Origin: Acidobacteriota bacterium
GTDB taxonomy: Bacteria; Acidobacteriota; Holophagae; Acanthopleuribacterales; Acanthopleuribacteraceae
Direction: 5' to 3'
Assembly (NCBI GenBank): GCA_002747255.1
Contig: PDUC01000045.1
Coordinates: 1 to 64,000, forward strand
DNA length: 64,000 bases
Shown: positions 43,038-52,367 of the stretch, piece by piece
How the letters are laid out: the number at the start of each line of letters is the position of its first letter
Numbering within the stretch: position 1 is the first letter of the stretch
Made by a program: the position numbers and the translations under genes
Notes under the pieces: generated by a model
What the model was told of the DNA's origin: nothing
Seen by the model: only the letters and a program-made list of their open reading frames with translations
Databases searched by the model: none

Positions 43038-44402
43038 ATGACAGAACAAACACTCGATTATTCTGCAATTGAGACTTTGAAAGAGCTAAAAGAAGAAAAA
43101 GAGGTGATTCTCGGTCGTATCGAGAAAATGGAAGAAAAAAAAGATTCCGTTTCATCTCAAGTCTACAAAAATGTAAGCGCTGACTATCATCGTCGCCTTG
43201 GTTCCATCGAGCAGAAAGCTGAACCGTTGAAAAACGAAGTCCGAAGTGAGTACGTCAAGCTGAAAACAAAAAAAGCAGTCTACCAGGATGAGCTGAAGAA
43301 AATCGAGTTGGAAAAGGAAGAACTCGTATTCAGACACCAACTGGGAGAATTCGAAGAAGATGAGTTTGAAACCCAATTTAAGGAAATTGATACGCGGCTG
43401 AGTAAAAAGTCCTACAGCATCGAAGAAATAGATGAAATTAAAGAGGAATTCCTGAAAGTATTCGACTCAGAAGAAGACCTGGAGAGTGAACCGGCCCATG
43501 AATACCCTGAGCCAGAGCCAGAGCCAGAAACAGCTCCTGAACCGGAACTGAAAAGCGAACCTGAACCCGCAATTCCCGACCCGGTATCGTTATACGTAGA
43601 CAAACCTGAGTCCACAGTGGATATCGAACTGTCTGACAGTTTTACTGAGTTTGACCCTGAACAACTCGACTCGGAAGAGTTGGTCGAAAGGGATTTTAAA
43701 GATTCTGATCTGGACGACATACAGCCCGACATGATTGCACCTCCCATTCCCGGCGGCATGATGGAAGCCGATTTAAGCAATTCCGATATCGACCCCTCTG
43801 TGTCTGACTTGGAAACAGCAATGGAAGGTCTGGAAGATGTCGATGAATTTGATGAAATAGAAGCAGAGCTTTCCGAAACGGATCTTCTGGAAGCCGACGA
43901 CGTGGAGACACATTCTACTGAAGAAGCCGATCAATCTCATGCCACACTGCCTGGCCAGGCCTTTGAGTACTTGAATGATGCTCCCGGTATGGTCCCTCCT
44001 CCTCCGCCGCCCACACCTGAATTATTAGACGAACCAGCAACAGTCCGAATCGACAAATCTCAACTCAACTGGGATGCTGACAAAGGTGAAACCGAGGGTA
44101 CCATGATTATTTCAAACCCAAAGATCATCGCCATTGTCGATGGCAAAGAAGGTCAGGTTTTTTCACTTGGCATGGGCACCACAACGCTAGGACGCTCTCC
44201 TGAAAACGATATTCACATACCGGAAGAGCGCATTTCCAGAAAGCACGCGCAGGTTTCATTTGGTCCTGGTGGATACTCTATTTACGATATGAATTCTGAA
44301 AATGGAACATATGTCAACGGTAGTCGAGTGCAGGAACAAATTCTCACTGACGGCGATGTCATTCTCATCGGAACAACCCAATTTGTCTTCAGGGAAAAGT
44401 GA
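43038..44402 (+). CDS. FHA-domain protein with coiled coil and acidic linker
   Basis: A 454-residue cytoplasmic protein. Residues about 10-150 form a charged coiled coil. An acidic linker follows with Glu-Pro repeats (EPEPEPE), several Asp/Glu/Ser stretches and a run of six or seven Pro. The FHA domain (about 360-452) shows TLGRSPENDIHIPEERISRKHAQ, in two pieces, and NSENGTYVNG, the phosphothreonine-binding loops. FHA domains read Ser/Thr kinase signals; no kinase is nearby. GGGAGG precedes the ATG. It overlaps ubiD by four bases (GTGA). Confidence 0.88.
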   Translation: MTEQTLDYSAIETLKELKEEKEVILGRIEKMEEKKDSVSSQVYKNVSADYHRRLGSIEQKAEPLKNEVRSEYVKLKTKKAVYQDELKKIELEKEELVFRHQLGEFEEDEFETQFKEIDTRLSKKSYSIEEIDEIKEEFLKVFDSEEDLESEPAHEYPEPEPEPETAPEPELKSEPEPAIPDPVSLYVDKPESTVDIELSDSFTEFDPEQLDSEELVERDFKDSDLDDIQPDMIAPPIPGGMMEADLSNSDIDPSVSDLETAMEGLEDVDEFDEIEAELSETDLLEADDVETHSTEEADQSHATLPGQAFEYLNDAPGMVPPPPPPTPELLDEPATVRIDKSQLNWDADKGETEGTMIISNPKIIAIVDGKEGQVFSLGMGTTTLGRSPENDIHIPEERISRKHAQVSFGPGGYSIYDMNSENGTYVNGSRVQEQILTDGDVILIGTTQFVFREK

Positions 44403-46156
44403 GCCGAAAAGCCCCGCGTTCCACCGCGGAATTTCTAGACATTTTAAAAAAAGAGGGTGAACTCAAGATCATTGATGTTCCCCTCTCTCCGCATTTGGTC
44501 ATACCTGAAATTCAACGGCGGGTTGTCGCTGAAAACGGGCCAGCTCTTTTGTTCACCCATGTGGAGGGCTCAAGGTTTCAGGCTGCCACTAATTTGTTTG
44601 GCAGTCCTAAGCGTATAGCGCTAGCTCTTGGCGGTGATCCCATAGCGCACATGAAGCGTTTATCGCGTTTTATTGAATCCCTGCCGCCCACTTGGGACGC
44701 CATCAAATCCTTTCTACCAGCTACCGGCCGCATTCTAAGATCGAGAAAATCAAAACAAAGAAAAGCAAATGTTCTGGCTGGCAAAATAAGTTCCCTGAAT
44801 GAACTACCAGCACTGACAAGCTGGCCAGAGGACGGCGGTCCCTTCGTTACCCTGCCCCTTGTCTACACCCAAGACCCTGAAACGGGAAAAGGCAATCTGG
44901 GAATGTACCGCGTGCATATTCAGACAGAACGACAGGCAGGAATGCATATACAGATTCTTCGCGGAGGCGGAAACCACTACCACAAAGCGGAATTGCACAA
45001 TCAACCCCTGCCAGCCTCGGTCTTTATAGGCGGGCCTCCGGCTTTGACACTGGCTGCCGTAGCACCTCTTCCAGAAGATGTTCCCGAAATCGCTTTTGCC
45101 TCTTTTCTCATGAACAAGCCCATCAGAACCACTGAAAACCCCCTCTTTCCCGGTCATCTGCTCGCCTCGGATGCGGATTTCTGCATAACCGGCCTCATCC
45201 CTCCACACAAGCGAGCACCTGAGGGTCCTTTCGGAGACCACTACGGCTATTACTCGCTGCAACATCCCTACCCTTACATGGATGTCAAAGCCATTTATCA
45301 CCGCAAAGACGCCATCTACCCCGCAACAGTGGTTGGAAGACCGCCCCAGGAAGATCACTTCATCGCCATTTTCCTCCAAGAACTCTTTGCTCCTCTCTTC
45401 CCGATTGTCATGAAAGGGGTTGAAGATGTCTTCGCTTATGAAGAGTCCGGCGTGCACTCACTGGCAGGAGCGATTGTCAAAGAGCGGTATCACAAAGAGG
45501 CCTTTACAGCCTGCATGCGTATTCTCGGAGAAGGCCAACTCTCTCTGACCAAAGTTCTCTTTGCAACAGAAGCGAAATTAAATTTGAAAGAATTCCGCCA
45601 GCTCTTCATCCACATTTTAGAACGCTGTGACTTCCAAACAGACTTGCATGTCTTGTCAAACATCTCGCTGGATTCACTGGACTATACTGGCCCCGAAATC
45701 AACCGCGGTTCCAAAGCCCTGTTCCTGGGTTTGGGAGAAAAGCGCTTTGAACTGGTTAACAGCCAACCCGACAAGCAAACCCTTCCCGACTGGATCTTTG
45801 AAAGCACACTGTATTGTCCAGGTGTGCTCGTTATCCGATGTGCTCCCTACCAAGCAGACCCCCAAGTTGGTGAAAAACTCGTCGCACTCGAAGGCTTACA
45901 CGCTTATCGCGTGGTTATCATCCACGATCATCCGAAGGACTGCACTTCCTCGGATGTCGATTTCATCTGGAATGTCTTCACTCGCTTTGAACCGGCAGGT
46001 GATATTTATGCCAGAAAAGACATCAGAAGAAACCATATCGCCTATCAGGCACCGCTCATCATAGACTGCAGAATGAAACCGGGTTACCCTTCGACACTTA
46101 TTGCCGATGAGGAAACCGTCGCTCAGGTCGACCGAATATGGAACGACATTTTTTAA
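44399..46156 (+). CDS. ubiD: UbiD-family (prenylated FMN) decarboxylase
   Basis: A 585-residue UbiD-family enzyme; relatives decarboxylate aromatic or unsaturated acids, including a quinone precursor. Family features are RVHIQTERQAGMHIQILRGG (in two pieces), CITGLIPPHKRAPEGPFGDHYGYY and TVVGRPPQEDHF. The cofactor-making UbiX is not in the window. The GTG start overlaps the FHA gene stop. Length exceeds the ~490 residues of E. coli UbiD and is nearer the menaquinone-type or longer group, so its substrate is open. Confidence 0.85.
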   Translation: MSRKAPRSTAEFLDILKKEGELKIIDVPLSPHLVIPEIQRRVVAENGPALLFTHVEGSRFQAATNLFGSPKRIALALGGDPIAHMKRLSRFIESLPPTWDAIKSFLPATGRILRSRKSKQRKANVLAGKISSLNELPALTSWPEDGGPFVTLPLVYTQDPETGKGNLGMYRVHIQTERQAGMHIQILRGGGNHYHKAELHNQPLPASVFIGGPPALTLAAVAPLPEDVPEIAFASFLMNKPIRTTENPLFPGHLLASDADFCITGLIPPHKRAPEGPFGDHYGYYSLQHPYPYMDVKAIYHRKDAIYPATVVGRPPQEDHFIAIFLQELFAPLFPIVMKGVEDVFAYEESGVHSLAGAIVKERYHKEAFTACMRILGEGQLSLTKVLFATEAKLNLKEFRQLFIHILERCDFQTDLHVLSNISLDSLDYTGPEINRGSKALFLGLGEKRFELVNSQPDKQTLPDWIFESTLYCPGVLVIRCAPYQADPQVGEKLVALEGLHAYRVVIIHDHPKDCTSSDVDFIWNVFTRFEPAGDIYARKDIRRNHIAYQAPLIIDCRMKPGYPSTLIADEETVAQVDRIWNDIF

Positions 46157-47148
46157 TGCGGCTTATCCTCCTTCCTCTCAGCATTCTCTATACAGCAGTC
46201 ACGTGTCTTCGGAACTGGCTTTTCGACCGAGGCTTCATTCGCGTTCAAAAGCTCGATCAACCTGTCATCTCCATTGGGAACCTGGCCATGGGCGGCACGG
46301 GAAAAACACCCATCACATCCGAGTGCGCGCGAATTCTGAGTGACATGGGTTACAAAGTGGGTATCCTGAGTCGGGGATATGGCAGAAAAAACAAAACGCG
46401 CTCGCTGGAAATAACACCGCATACACACTGGCAGGATGCGGGAGACGAACCGCTGATGTTAGCACGACAGAACCCTAAAGCTCGTGTTTTCGTAGGCCCC
46501 AGTCGGTTTCAGGCAGCTCGTGCTTGCACGGATAACCAAATCGATGTGTACCTGATCGACGACGGATTCCAACATCGATACCTGCACAGGGATCTCAACA
46601 TGGTCTGTATCGATGCAACCCAACCACTTCCTCCCTACAGGCTGGCCCTACCCTTCAGAGAGGGTCTTCACAGTTTGAGAAGGGCAGACCTTGTCATTAT
46701 TACAAGATGTCCACAACCTGAAAGTGCTTCAGAATTGATTTCAAAAATCCAGAGAGTTGTACCCAACATGCCCATCATCTTTTCGCACTTCGCTTCGGGA
46801 AATATTCAACCAGTTTTTGAGGGGGACCGTGTTGACAGGAAAGATGTGATTGCCTATTCCGGCATTGAAAGACCTCAAAAGTTTTTTCGAGCCCTTGATC
46901 GAAAAGGGTATCACGTCCGTTTTTCCCTGGCTCTTCCCGACCACGGCGCTCCCAACAAGAAACAGTGGGATCTTCTTTATGAGCAAAGTCAAACAAACAG
47001 AACCCCTTTAATCGTAACCACGCAAAAGGACGCCGTAAAAGTTGAAAGAAAGCCAGATTCTGGTATAATATTGTCCTTTGTGCCACTGATAACCTGCTGG
47101 AGAAAGCCGGAGGAAATCAGGGCATTTTTTGAAAACACCCTCAACTAG
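46138..47148 (+). CDS. lpxK: Tetraacyldisaccharide 4'-kinase
   Basis: LpxK phosphorylates the lipid A precursor at the inner membrane. After an N-terminal membrane-associated helix (LILLPLSILYTAVTCLRNW) come the P-loop GNLAMGGTGKTP, LSRGYGRK, GDEPLMLA and DDGFQHRYLHRDLNMVCID (in two pieces). The start is either 46138 or the ATG at 46156, which overlaps the ubiD stop as TAATG and fits the family N-terminus well. 330-336 residues, normal. greA begins eight bases after the stop. Confidence 0.95.
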   Translation: MERHFLMRLILLPLSILYTAVTCLRNWLFDRGFIRVQKLDQPVISIGNLAMGGTGKTPITSECARILSDMGYKVGILSRGYGRKNKTRSLEITPHTHWQDAGDEPLMLARQNPKARVFVGPSRFQAARACTDNQIDVYLIDDGFQHRYLHRDLNMVCIDATQPLPPYRLALPFREGLHSLRRADLVIITRCPQPESASELISKIQRVVPNMPIIFSHFASGNIQPVFEGDRVDRKDVIAYSGIERPQKFFRALDRKGYHVRFSLALPDHGAPNKKQWDLLYEQSQTNRTPLIVTTQKDAVKVERKPDSGIILSFVPLITCWRKPEEIRAFFENTLN

Positions 47149-47156
47149 GATACCTT

Positions 47157-47633
47157 ATGAAAAAGCTTCTTGACCGTCTCGAACAGGAACGTTACGACCT
47201 GGAATACGAATTAAAGAGTGTCGTACCTCTGGAAATTAGAAAGGCTGCCGCCCAGGGAGACCTATCCGAAAACGCAGAATACGAAGCAGCACTCGACAAA
47301 CAACGCATGCTTCAATTAAAAGTTCGCACCATACAAAAACGCATTGGCGAAGTCGCATCCCTCGATATGGACCGATTACCTCAAGACCGCATTGCCTACG
47401 GCACCATCGTCAAACTCTTCGATCTCGACACAGATGAAGAAATTACCTATCAGCTTGTACTTGCAGAAGATGCTGATATAAAGAAAAAACGAATTAGTGT
47501 CAGTTCTCCCATCGGTAAAGCGCTCATAGGAAAGGAAGAGGGCGATGAAGTAACCATCAAAATTCCTTCAGGAACCAAGAACTTTGAAGTATTGGGGTTG
47601 ACGCCATACAGCCAGACAGAAATGGACCTTTAA
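47157..47633 (+). CDS. greA: Transcription elongation factor GreA
   Basis: GreA rescues backtracked RNA polymerase by stimulating transcript cleavage. The N-terminal coiled coil carries the acidic tip GDLSENAEYEAA, and the C-terminal FKBP-like domain begins about 85 and ends KIPSGTKNFEVLGL. 158 residues, as in E. coli. AGGAT precedes the ATG. Last gene of a probable FHA-ubiD-lpxK-greA operon. Confidence 0.95.
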   Translation: MKKLLDRLEQERYDLEYELKSVVPLEIRKAAAQGDLSENAEYEAALDKQRMLQLKVRTIQKRIGEVASLDMDRLPQDRIAYGTIVKLFDLDTDEEITYQLVLAEDADIKKKRISVSSPIGKALIGKEEGDEVTIKIPSGTKNFEVLGLTPYSQTEMDL

Positions 47634-47799
47634 CATTTACCCTGCCCCTCTTTTATTGCACGACTATCCCTTTAACTTGAAACCATTTTTTCTTTTAACT
47701 GGATAAGTGTTCATCGCCCACAAAGGTGTCTTCCCTCACGAGTAGATTTCGTCATTTTCGCATACATCACACGAGCCAATAAGCACAGGAGAAAGAAGC

Positions 47800-48279
47800 A
47801 TGACTTTTACCATTAGACAAGCTGAAAAAGAAGATGCCTCGAGCATTCTTGAGCTCATCAAAGGCTTGGCTATTTATGAAAAGGCTCCCAACGAAGTTAT
47901 CAGTACAGAAGAAGACATAATCAGGGACGGATTTGGTGAGCAGCCGTTTTTTCATGTATTCATAGCAGAAAACGAAGAAAAACAACCTATAGGTTTCGCT
48001 CTGTTTTTTTACACCTGGTCAACGTGGACAGGACGGCCTACCCTTTACCTTGAAGACCTGTTTGTAAATCCCGCGTTCAGGGGACAGGGAATTGGCCTGG
48101 CCTTGTTCAAAAGAGTTGCAAAAACAGCGGTGAACGAGAAATGCCAAAGAGTGGAGTGGGCTGTACTGGACTGGAACATGCTCGCCCGCGACTTCTATCA
48201 CGAACTAGGAGCATCTCACAGTCAAGGCTGGCTGCCTTACCGCCTTACGGGTGATGCCCTGAAAGCCTTTGCCAATTGA
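47800..48279 (+). CDS. GNAT acetyltransferase, diamine/polyamine type
   Basis: A 159-residue GNAT protein with the acetyl-CoA loop RGQGIG and a full-length pattern like spermidine/spermine or thialysine acetyltransferases (FTIRQAEKEDASSILELI, TLYLEDLFVNPAFRGQGIG, WAVLDWNMLARDFYHELGA). Such enzymes acetylate small amines; the exact substrate is inferred. AGGAG precedes the ATG. Possibly monocistronic, 166 bp after greA. Confidence 0.87.
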   Translation: MTFTIRQAEKEDASSILELIKGLAIYEKAPNEVISTEEDIIRDGFGEQPFFHVFIAENEEKQPIGFALFFYTWSTWTGRPTLYLEDLFVNPAFRGQGIGLALFKRVAKTAVNEKCQRVEWAVLDWNMLARDFYHELGASHSQGWLPYRLTGDALKAFAN

Positions 48280-48690
48280 TGTTTTGCACAAATATCCACT
48301 GTGGCGGAACTGCCTTCATCAACTGGCTTCCAAACGACAAAAAGGCCACTAACCATCTCTCTCTTGGTATGTGTCTGAAAATGAGTTCAATATGGTTTTT
48401 TTAGAAAAATAACAACAGACTCTCCAGGCAACTCCCCTGTGTTCCAACGTAAAACAAGTACAAAAAACTGGCTTTTTAAACAAAATTAATATATATTGGA
48501 ATTAAACTTGGACATGGTGTTTTTTTCACCAGAATTGTAGCCTTAACCGCTTCATTTTACAGCAATCTGCAGTGATGTGAATTACGGTTCCAATAAAATA
48601 TCTAAACTTTTCAGCAAAATAGCCATCTAGATATTATAGAAGTTAGAAAACTTTTCTCCTCCACTCCGGGCCGCGTATGCGGCCCTTTTT
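48280..48690 (+). other. Intergenic region ending in a strong plus-strand terminator; small RNA candidate
   Basis: 411 bp between convergent genes. No protein gene is visible. TTTTCTCCTCCAC (48652-48664) is followed by GGGCCGC, a GTAT loop, GCGGCCC (48668-48685) and seven T (to 48692). This terminator points rightward and sits about 390 bp beyond the acetyltransferase stop, and there is no T-run on the queA side. A TATTAT (48632-48637) could be a -10 for a very short RNA, but its -35 is poor. A longer small RNA or a long 3' UTR is equally possible. Confidence 0.5.
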
Positions 48691-49797
48691 TTATGGGATC
48701 AGCAACATGGCATCTCCATAGGAGTAAAAACGATATGCTTTTCTTAGGGCATGACCATAAAGGTTTAATATACGTTCTCGCCCCATCAGCGCTGAAACAA
48801 GTAAAAGAAGGGTACTCCCAGGCAAGTGGAAATTTGTAACAAGCCCGTCAATAGCACTGAACCGATAGGGAGGATATATATACAAACTGGTATCTCCACT
48901 CCCGGCTATAAACTCACCATGCTTTATACAGGATTCCAAACAGCGCGTCGAAGTTGTTCCCACCGCAATAATCCGTCGACCTTCCGCTTTTGCTCTGTTA
49001 AGGGTATCAGCACTTTCTTCTGACAGACGGTAATGCTCCGATTCCATTTGGTGATCGCGGACGTCGTCCACGTGAATGGGTTTAAAGGTGCCGATTCCCA
49101 CATGATGAGTCAGTTTACAAAGTTCAATGCCCTCTTCCTGAATATCGGCTAGCAGTTTTTCAGAGAAGTGAAGTCCAGCTGTAGGTGCTGCCACAGCTCC
49201 TGGCTCATTGGCAAAAACAGTCTGATAACGAACTCGGTCTTCTTGGTCTGGTCCTTTTTCTCGCTTAATGTAGGGAGGCAAAGGTATTTCTCCATCTTTT
49301 TCAAGCACCGAAAAAAGCGCTGTGCGGTCAGCAAAACAAAGAAGCCCCCTACCTGCATCTCCCTTTTCTTCAAGTAGAACCTGAACTCCGGAATGAGGGA
49401 AAATTAATTTCATGCCGGCTTTCAAACGCCTGGCTGGTTTTAGAAGCACCGGAATCAGAAGTTGACTGTGAGGGTCTTTCAACTCACAGGGAAGGCTCGT
49501 TTGCACGTTTTCTGACTCCTTAGGAGATAATGCGGCTAAAATGTCGAGAATAAAAATTTCCACTCTCAATCCGTTTTCTTTTTGAGCAAAACAGCGTGCA
49601 TTCATCACTTTAGTCTGGTTGACAACCAGCACATCCCCAGCTCTTAAAAAAGACCCTATTTTATTGAAATAACTGTCAGTTAACTCCTCTTTACCTCTTG
49701 CTACAAGTAAACGGGAAGCCGCCCTTTCATCGGCTGGTTTCTGTGCAATTCTATCTGCAGGTAGATCGAAAACATAATCTGATAAATTGTAATTCAT
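48691..49797 (-). CDS. queA: S-adenosylmethionine:tRNA ribosyltransferase-isomerase
   Basis: QueA transfers and rearranges the ribose of SAM onto preQ1-tRNA in queuosine synthesis. Diagnostic segments are NLSDYVFDLPADRIAQKPAD, DVLVVNQTKVMNAR, AAPTAGLHFSEKLL and TRCLESC, ending with FHLPGSTLLLLVSALMGRER. 368 residues, slightly longer than usual because of an insertion near residue 95-105. No strong ribosome-binding site before the ATG. Other queuosine genes are not in the window. Confidence 0.96.
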   Translation of the reverse strand: MNYNLSDYVFDLPADRIAQKPADERAASRLLVARGKEELTDSYFNKIGSFLRAGDVLVVNQTKVMNARCFAQKENGLRVEIFILDILAALSPKESENVQTSLPCELKDPHSQLLIPVLLKPARRLKAGMKLIFPHSGVQVLLEEKGDAGRGLLCFADRTALFSVLEKDGEIPLPPYIKREKGPDQEDRVRYQTVFANEPGAVAAPTAGLHFSEKLLADIQEEGIELCKLTHHVGIGTFKPIHVDDVRDHQMESEHYRLSEESADTLNRAKAEGRRIIAVGTTSTRCLESCIKHGEFIAGSGDTSLYIYPPYRFSAIDGLVTNFHLPGSTLLLLVSALMGRERILNLYGHALRKAYRFYSYGDAMLLIP

Positions 49798-49840
49798 TTA
49801 ACACATTCCACAAAAAAATAGTTGCACACAACCCGAAGGG

Positions 49841-49869
49841 TGGGCAAATCAACTAAAACATACTATAAT
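49841..49869 (+). promoter_or_regulatory. Promoter of the secreted repeat protein gene
   Basis: TGGGCA (49841-49846), 17 bases, then perfect TATAAT (49864-49869). Expected start near 49876, giving a leader of about 37 bases to the ATG at 49913. Confidence 0.6.
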
Positions 49870-49912
49870 ACCGCTTTAGAGATAACTCAATGGAAAGGAA
49901 AGGGGTTTGGAT

Positions 49913-51961
49913 ATGATAAAACCATTTTTATTCTGGTTAACCATTCTAGCGGGATTGTTTTCCTGGTCACAATATTTTCAATACGCACCGGATTTGAAAT
50001 GGACTGATGAGCTTAAAAGCAGTATCGGCATGGCCAATCCAACAAAAGATTCGGCAACTGCAACCTTAATCGGTTACAGTGCAACGGGCGAACAAACAGG
50101 CACGTTGACCTTGGAGATTCCCGCTTTAGGTCGTCGATCATTTACCGTATATGAATTGTTTAATACCGCTGACACCCGTTTCCTGGTCTTACAGTCGTCT
50201 GTTCGACTGGGTGCCTATGTTCTCTATAGAGGCGATAACTCACTCTCTACAGTTGGCTTCTCCACTTCTCCGGGACATCAGCTCTTTGTACCGCATATAG
50301 CCAGAGACACCTCTCTCTTTTACACACAGACAACTGTGGCCAATTTAAGCAGCAACAAATTACCTCTCCAGTCTCAGCCTTATCTCGATTCAGAAAACCC
50401 TGAATCGAATTTACCTGTTCAGTTAGAACAGGCAGTGGATATTCCATCTGTATCCAATAAGTCAACCCTGTTTTCTTTTTTCTATGACGATCTCTATATG
50501 GAAGAAACATCTCTCCTTCAGTGGGACCGCCTAAAAGCAGAACAGGAACAGGGTCTGGTAGGAGTAGAGCACTTTGGAATGACCGGCCGTCAAATGGCCA
50601 GCCTGTCGCTCCCGCACTCACCTTTTCAGGAAATGATTATCAGTCACCTTTCGCAAGACAACGAGCATTTCTGGACGGGCCTGGTTCTCGTCAACACGAA
50701 AAATGGCATTGTGCCTGTAACCATTCAGTCATATATGGAAGACGGCACACCCTTTCAAACCCTTCGATTCGAGTTGGGACCGTATGAAAAGAAAACCTTT
50801 ACAATCGGTGAACCGCATGAATTGGGCATTTCCGATGTCGCCTCGTGGTTGAAAGTGACGCCCTATGAACAAGCTGTTGTGGGTTATCAGGTTTTTGGAT
50901 CGCCCGACCAGACTTTTATGGCCGGTATGGAGCCTGCCATGATTCCCACCAACATGACAACGCTTCCCTACACTCCAACAACCGATGAACTCTGGAGCGG
51001 CTTTGGAGTGATCAACCCAACCGACGACAATATCTGTGTCCAAATTGGTGGTTTAGACGATCAGGGCAATATTGTCAGCGTGTTTGATTGCAACCGAATG
51101 GATCCGCATTCCAAGTTTATCACCACCGTTGAAGACTTGTTCGGCGATCAAGCCAGTCAGATCACATGGCTGAGACTCAACACCGAGAGAGGAACCATGT
51201 CCGCCTTTTCCATTGTGGGAAACAGAGACCGCACCACACTCTCGGGATTGCAGGGTGTCTCCACCTATAACAAGGAAGGTGACATCTATCTGGCCAATTT
51301 TGAACATGACAACATCCAAACTCTGCTTGATCAGGGCTGGCGAGAAACCCGATTCGATGATGAACGACCGTTGAAAGTGTTAGACTTCTTTTCCATTGAA
51401 TCTTATTACGAGGCCGTCAATGGCATCAAACACCTGCAAGCCAGGAAGTTTTGCAGGGAATACTATTACTGGGGCAGGGTTGTGGAACAAATTGCCTTCA
51501 TTTCTCCCTATTTCGCAATTCCCTCCGACAAGGAACAACTCTATTTAAATTTTCACCTGCGACTCATCGATCCTGAATTCACCAATGAATTGACACGATA
51601 CGGCGTTGTATGGCGGGAAGAAGGCAGCAATGCATGGCATTGGACCGGTTTGACCGGCAGCTACATTATGCAGACCATGGCAGAGAATAATCGCTTCACT
51701 GTCTTTCAAAGTTGGAACCAGGAAGTCCACCAAATGACCCGTTGGATACCTTTTGAAATTCAACTTCCGTCCAACCTGGCGGGTAGCAGAATTCAGGTTG
51801 GTCTATGGTATCATTCCCCTAATGATTCTCTTGAACCGGGGGATCAGACCGCTATTCTCTGGGCTGATTTCATCCGAGTTACAACCGCACCTACTATCCC
51901 CCATCATTACCAGCCCTACCTGTTCGATGGCCAGGGTGTGTTCTTTTATGAATTGCCCTAG
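49913..51961 (+). CDS. Large secreted protein with three internal beta repeats
   Basis: A 683-residue exported protein with a short signal peptide (FLFWLTILAGLFSW). Three modules of about 80 residues share the pattern of an NPT or NTK turn, a strand, xGxx-T, a strand and a final strand rich in aromatic and hydroxyl residues: about 28-90 (SIGMANPTKDSATATLIGYS), 240-300 (WTGLVLVNTKNGIVPVTI) and 365-425 (WSGFGVINPTDDNICVQI). The last ~230 residues form a different beta-rich domain. I recognise no catalytic motif. The start is the ATG at 49913, after a TATAAT-type promoter. Likely extracellular or cell-surface; role unknown. Confidence 0.75.
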   Translation: MIKPFLFWLTILAGLFSWSQYFQYAPDLKWTDELKSSIGMANPTKDSATATLIGYSATGEQTGTLTLEIPALGRRSFTVYELFNTADTRFLVLQSSVRLGAYVLYRGDNSLSTVGFSTSPGHQLFVPHIARDTSLFYTQTTVANLSSNKLPLQSQPYLDSENPESNLPVQLEQAVDIPSVSNKSTLFSFFYDDLYMEETSLLQWDRLKAEQEQGLVGVEHFGMTGRQMASLSLPHSPFQEMIISHLSQDNEHFWTGLVLVNTKNGIVPVTIQSYMEDGTPFQTLRFELGPYEKKTFTIGEPHELGISDVASWLKVTPYEQAVVGYQVFGSPDQTFMAGMEPAMIPTNMTTLPYTPTTDELWSGFGVINPTDDNICVQIGGLDDQGNIVSVFDCNRMDPHSKFITTVEDLFGDQASQITWLRLNTERGTMSAFSIVGNRDRTTLSGLQGVSTYNKEGDIYLANFEHDNIQTLLDQGWRETRFDDERPLKVLDFFSIESYYEAVNGIKHLQARKFCREYYYWGRVVEQIAFISPYFAIPSDKEQLYLNFHLRLIDPEFTNELTRYGVVWREEGSNAWHWTGLTGSYIMQTMAENNRFTVFQSWNQEVHQMTRWIPFEIQLPSNLAGSRIQVGLWYHSPNDSLEPGDQTAILWADFIRVTTAPTIPHHYQPYLFDGQGVFFYELP

Positions 51962-52367
51962 CTGATTTTTCAGCTATCTGTTGGAAAAATGCGGACTCTC
52001 TGTGTTGAACAGCATTTCTTTGGTTAAATCGCTGTTTGAAAACAGTGTCTGCATTTTCTGTACGGATTCTTTGCTTCAGAGATAGATGGCAGTCGCTTGT
52101 TTCTTTAGGCGCTACACATCAGATTGTCCAATCTAGCAGAATTAATGAACAATGCCCTTATGCAAATGGAGTTCCAGACGATAGAAAGACAAGGTGGGGG
52201 TTTTTATTGAACGACCATGCATTCTGAAAGCAACGTATTCATGGAACTGATAAACGGTTTATCATCAGTCATTCGACGGTTATAACTCGCTGCTGAATTG
52301 GGCTCATTTAGTTTGTAACTAAAACTTTCTCACCTTACCTTTGATAGATAAGTGTTTGGAGATAAGT
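51962..52367. other. Intergenic region upstream of the chemoreceptor
   Basis: 406 bp. A 7 bp stem with a TTTT loop overlaps the upstream stop codon (51959-51976) but lacks a T-run. Nothing else is recognised; a purine/pyrimidine-rich stretch near 52140-52215 was compared with known riboswitch cores without a match. Confidence 0.4.

Noticed and set aside
52140-52215. Cyclic di-GMP riboswitch before the chemoreceptor
   Set aside because: A GCAAA and GGAG pattern was noticed but the conserved core and receptor hairpins do not fit.
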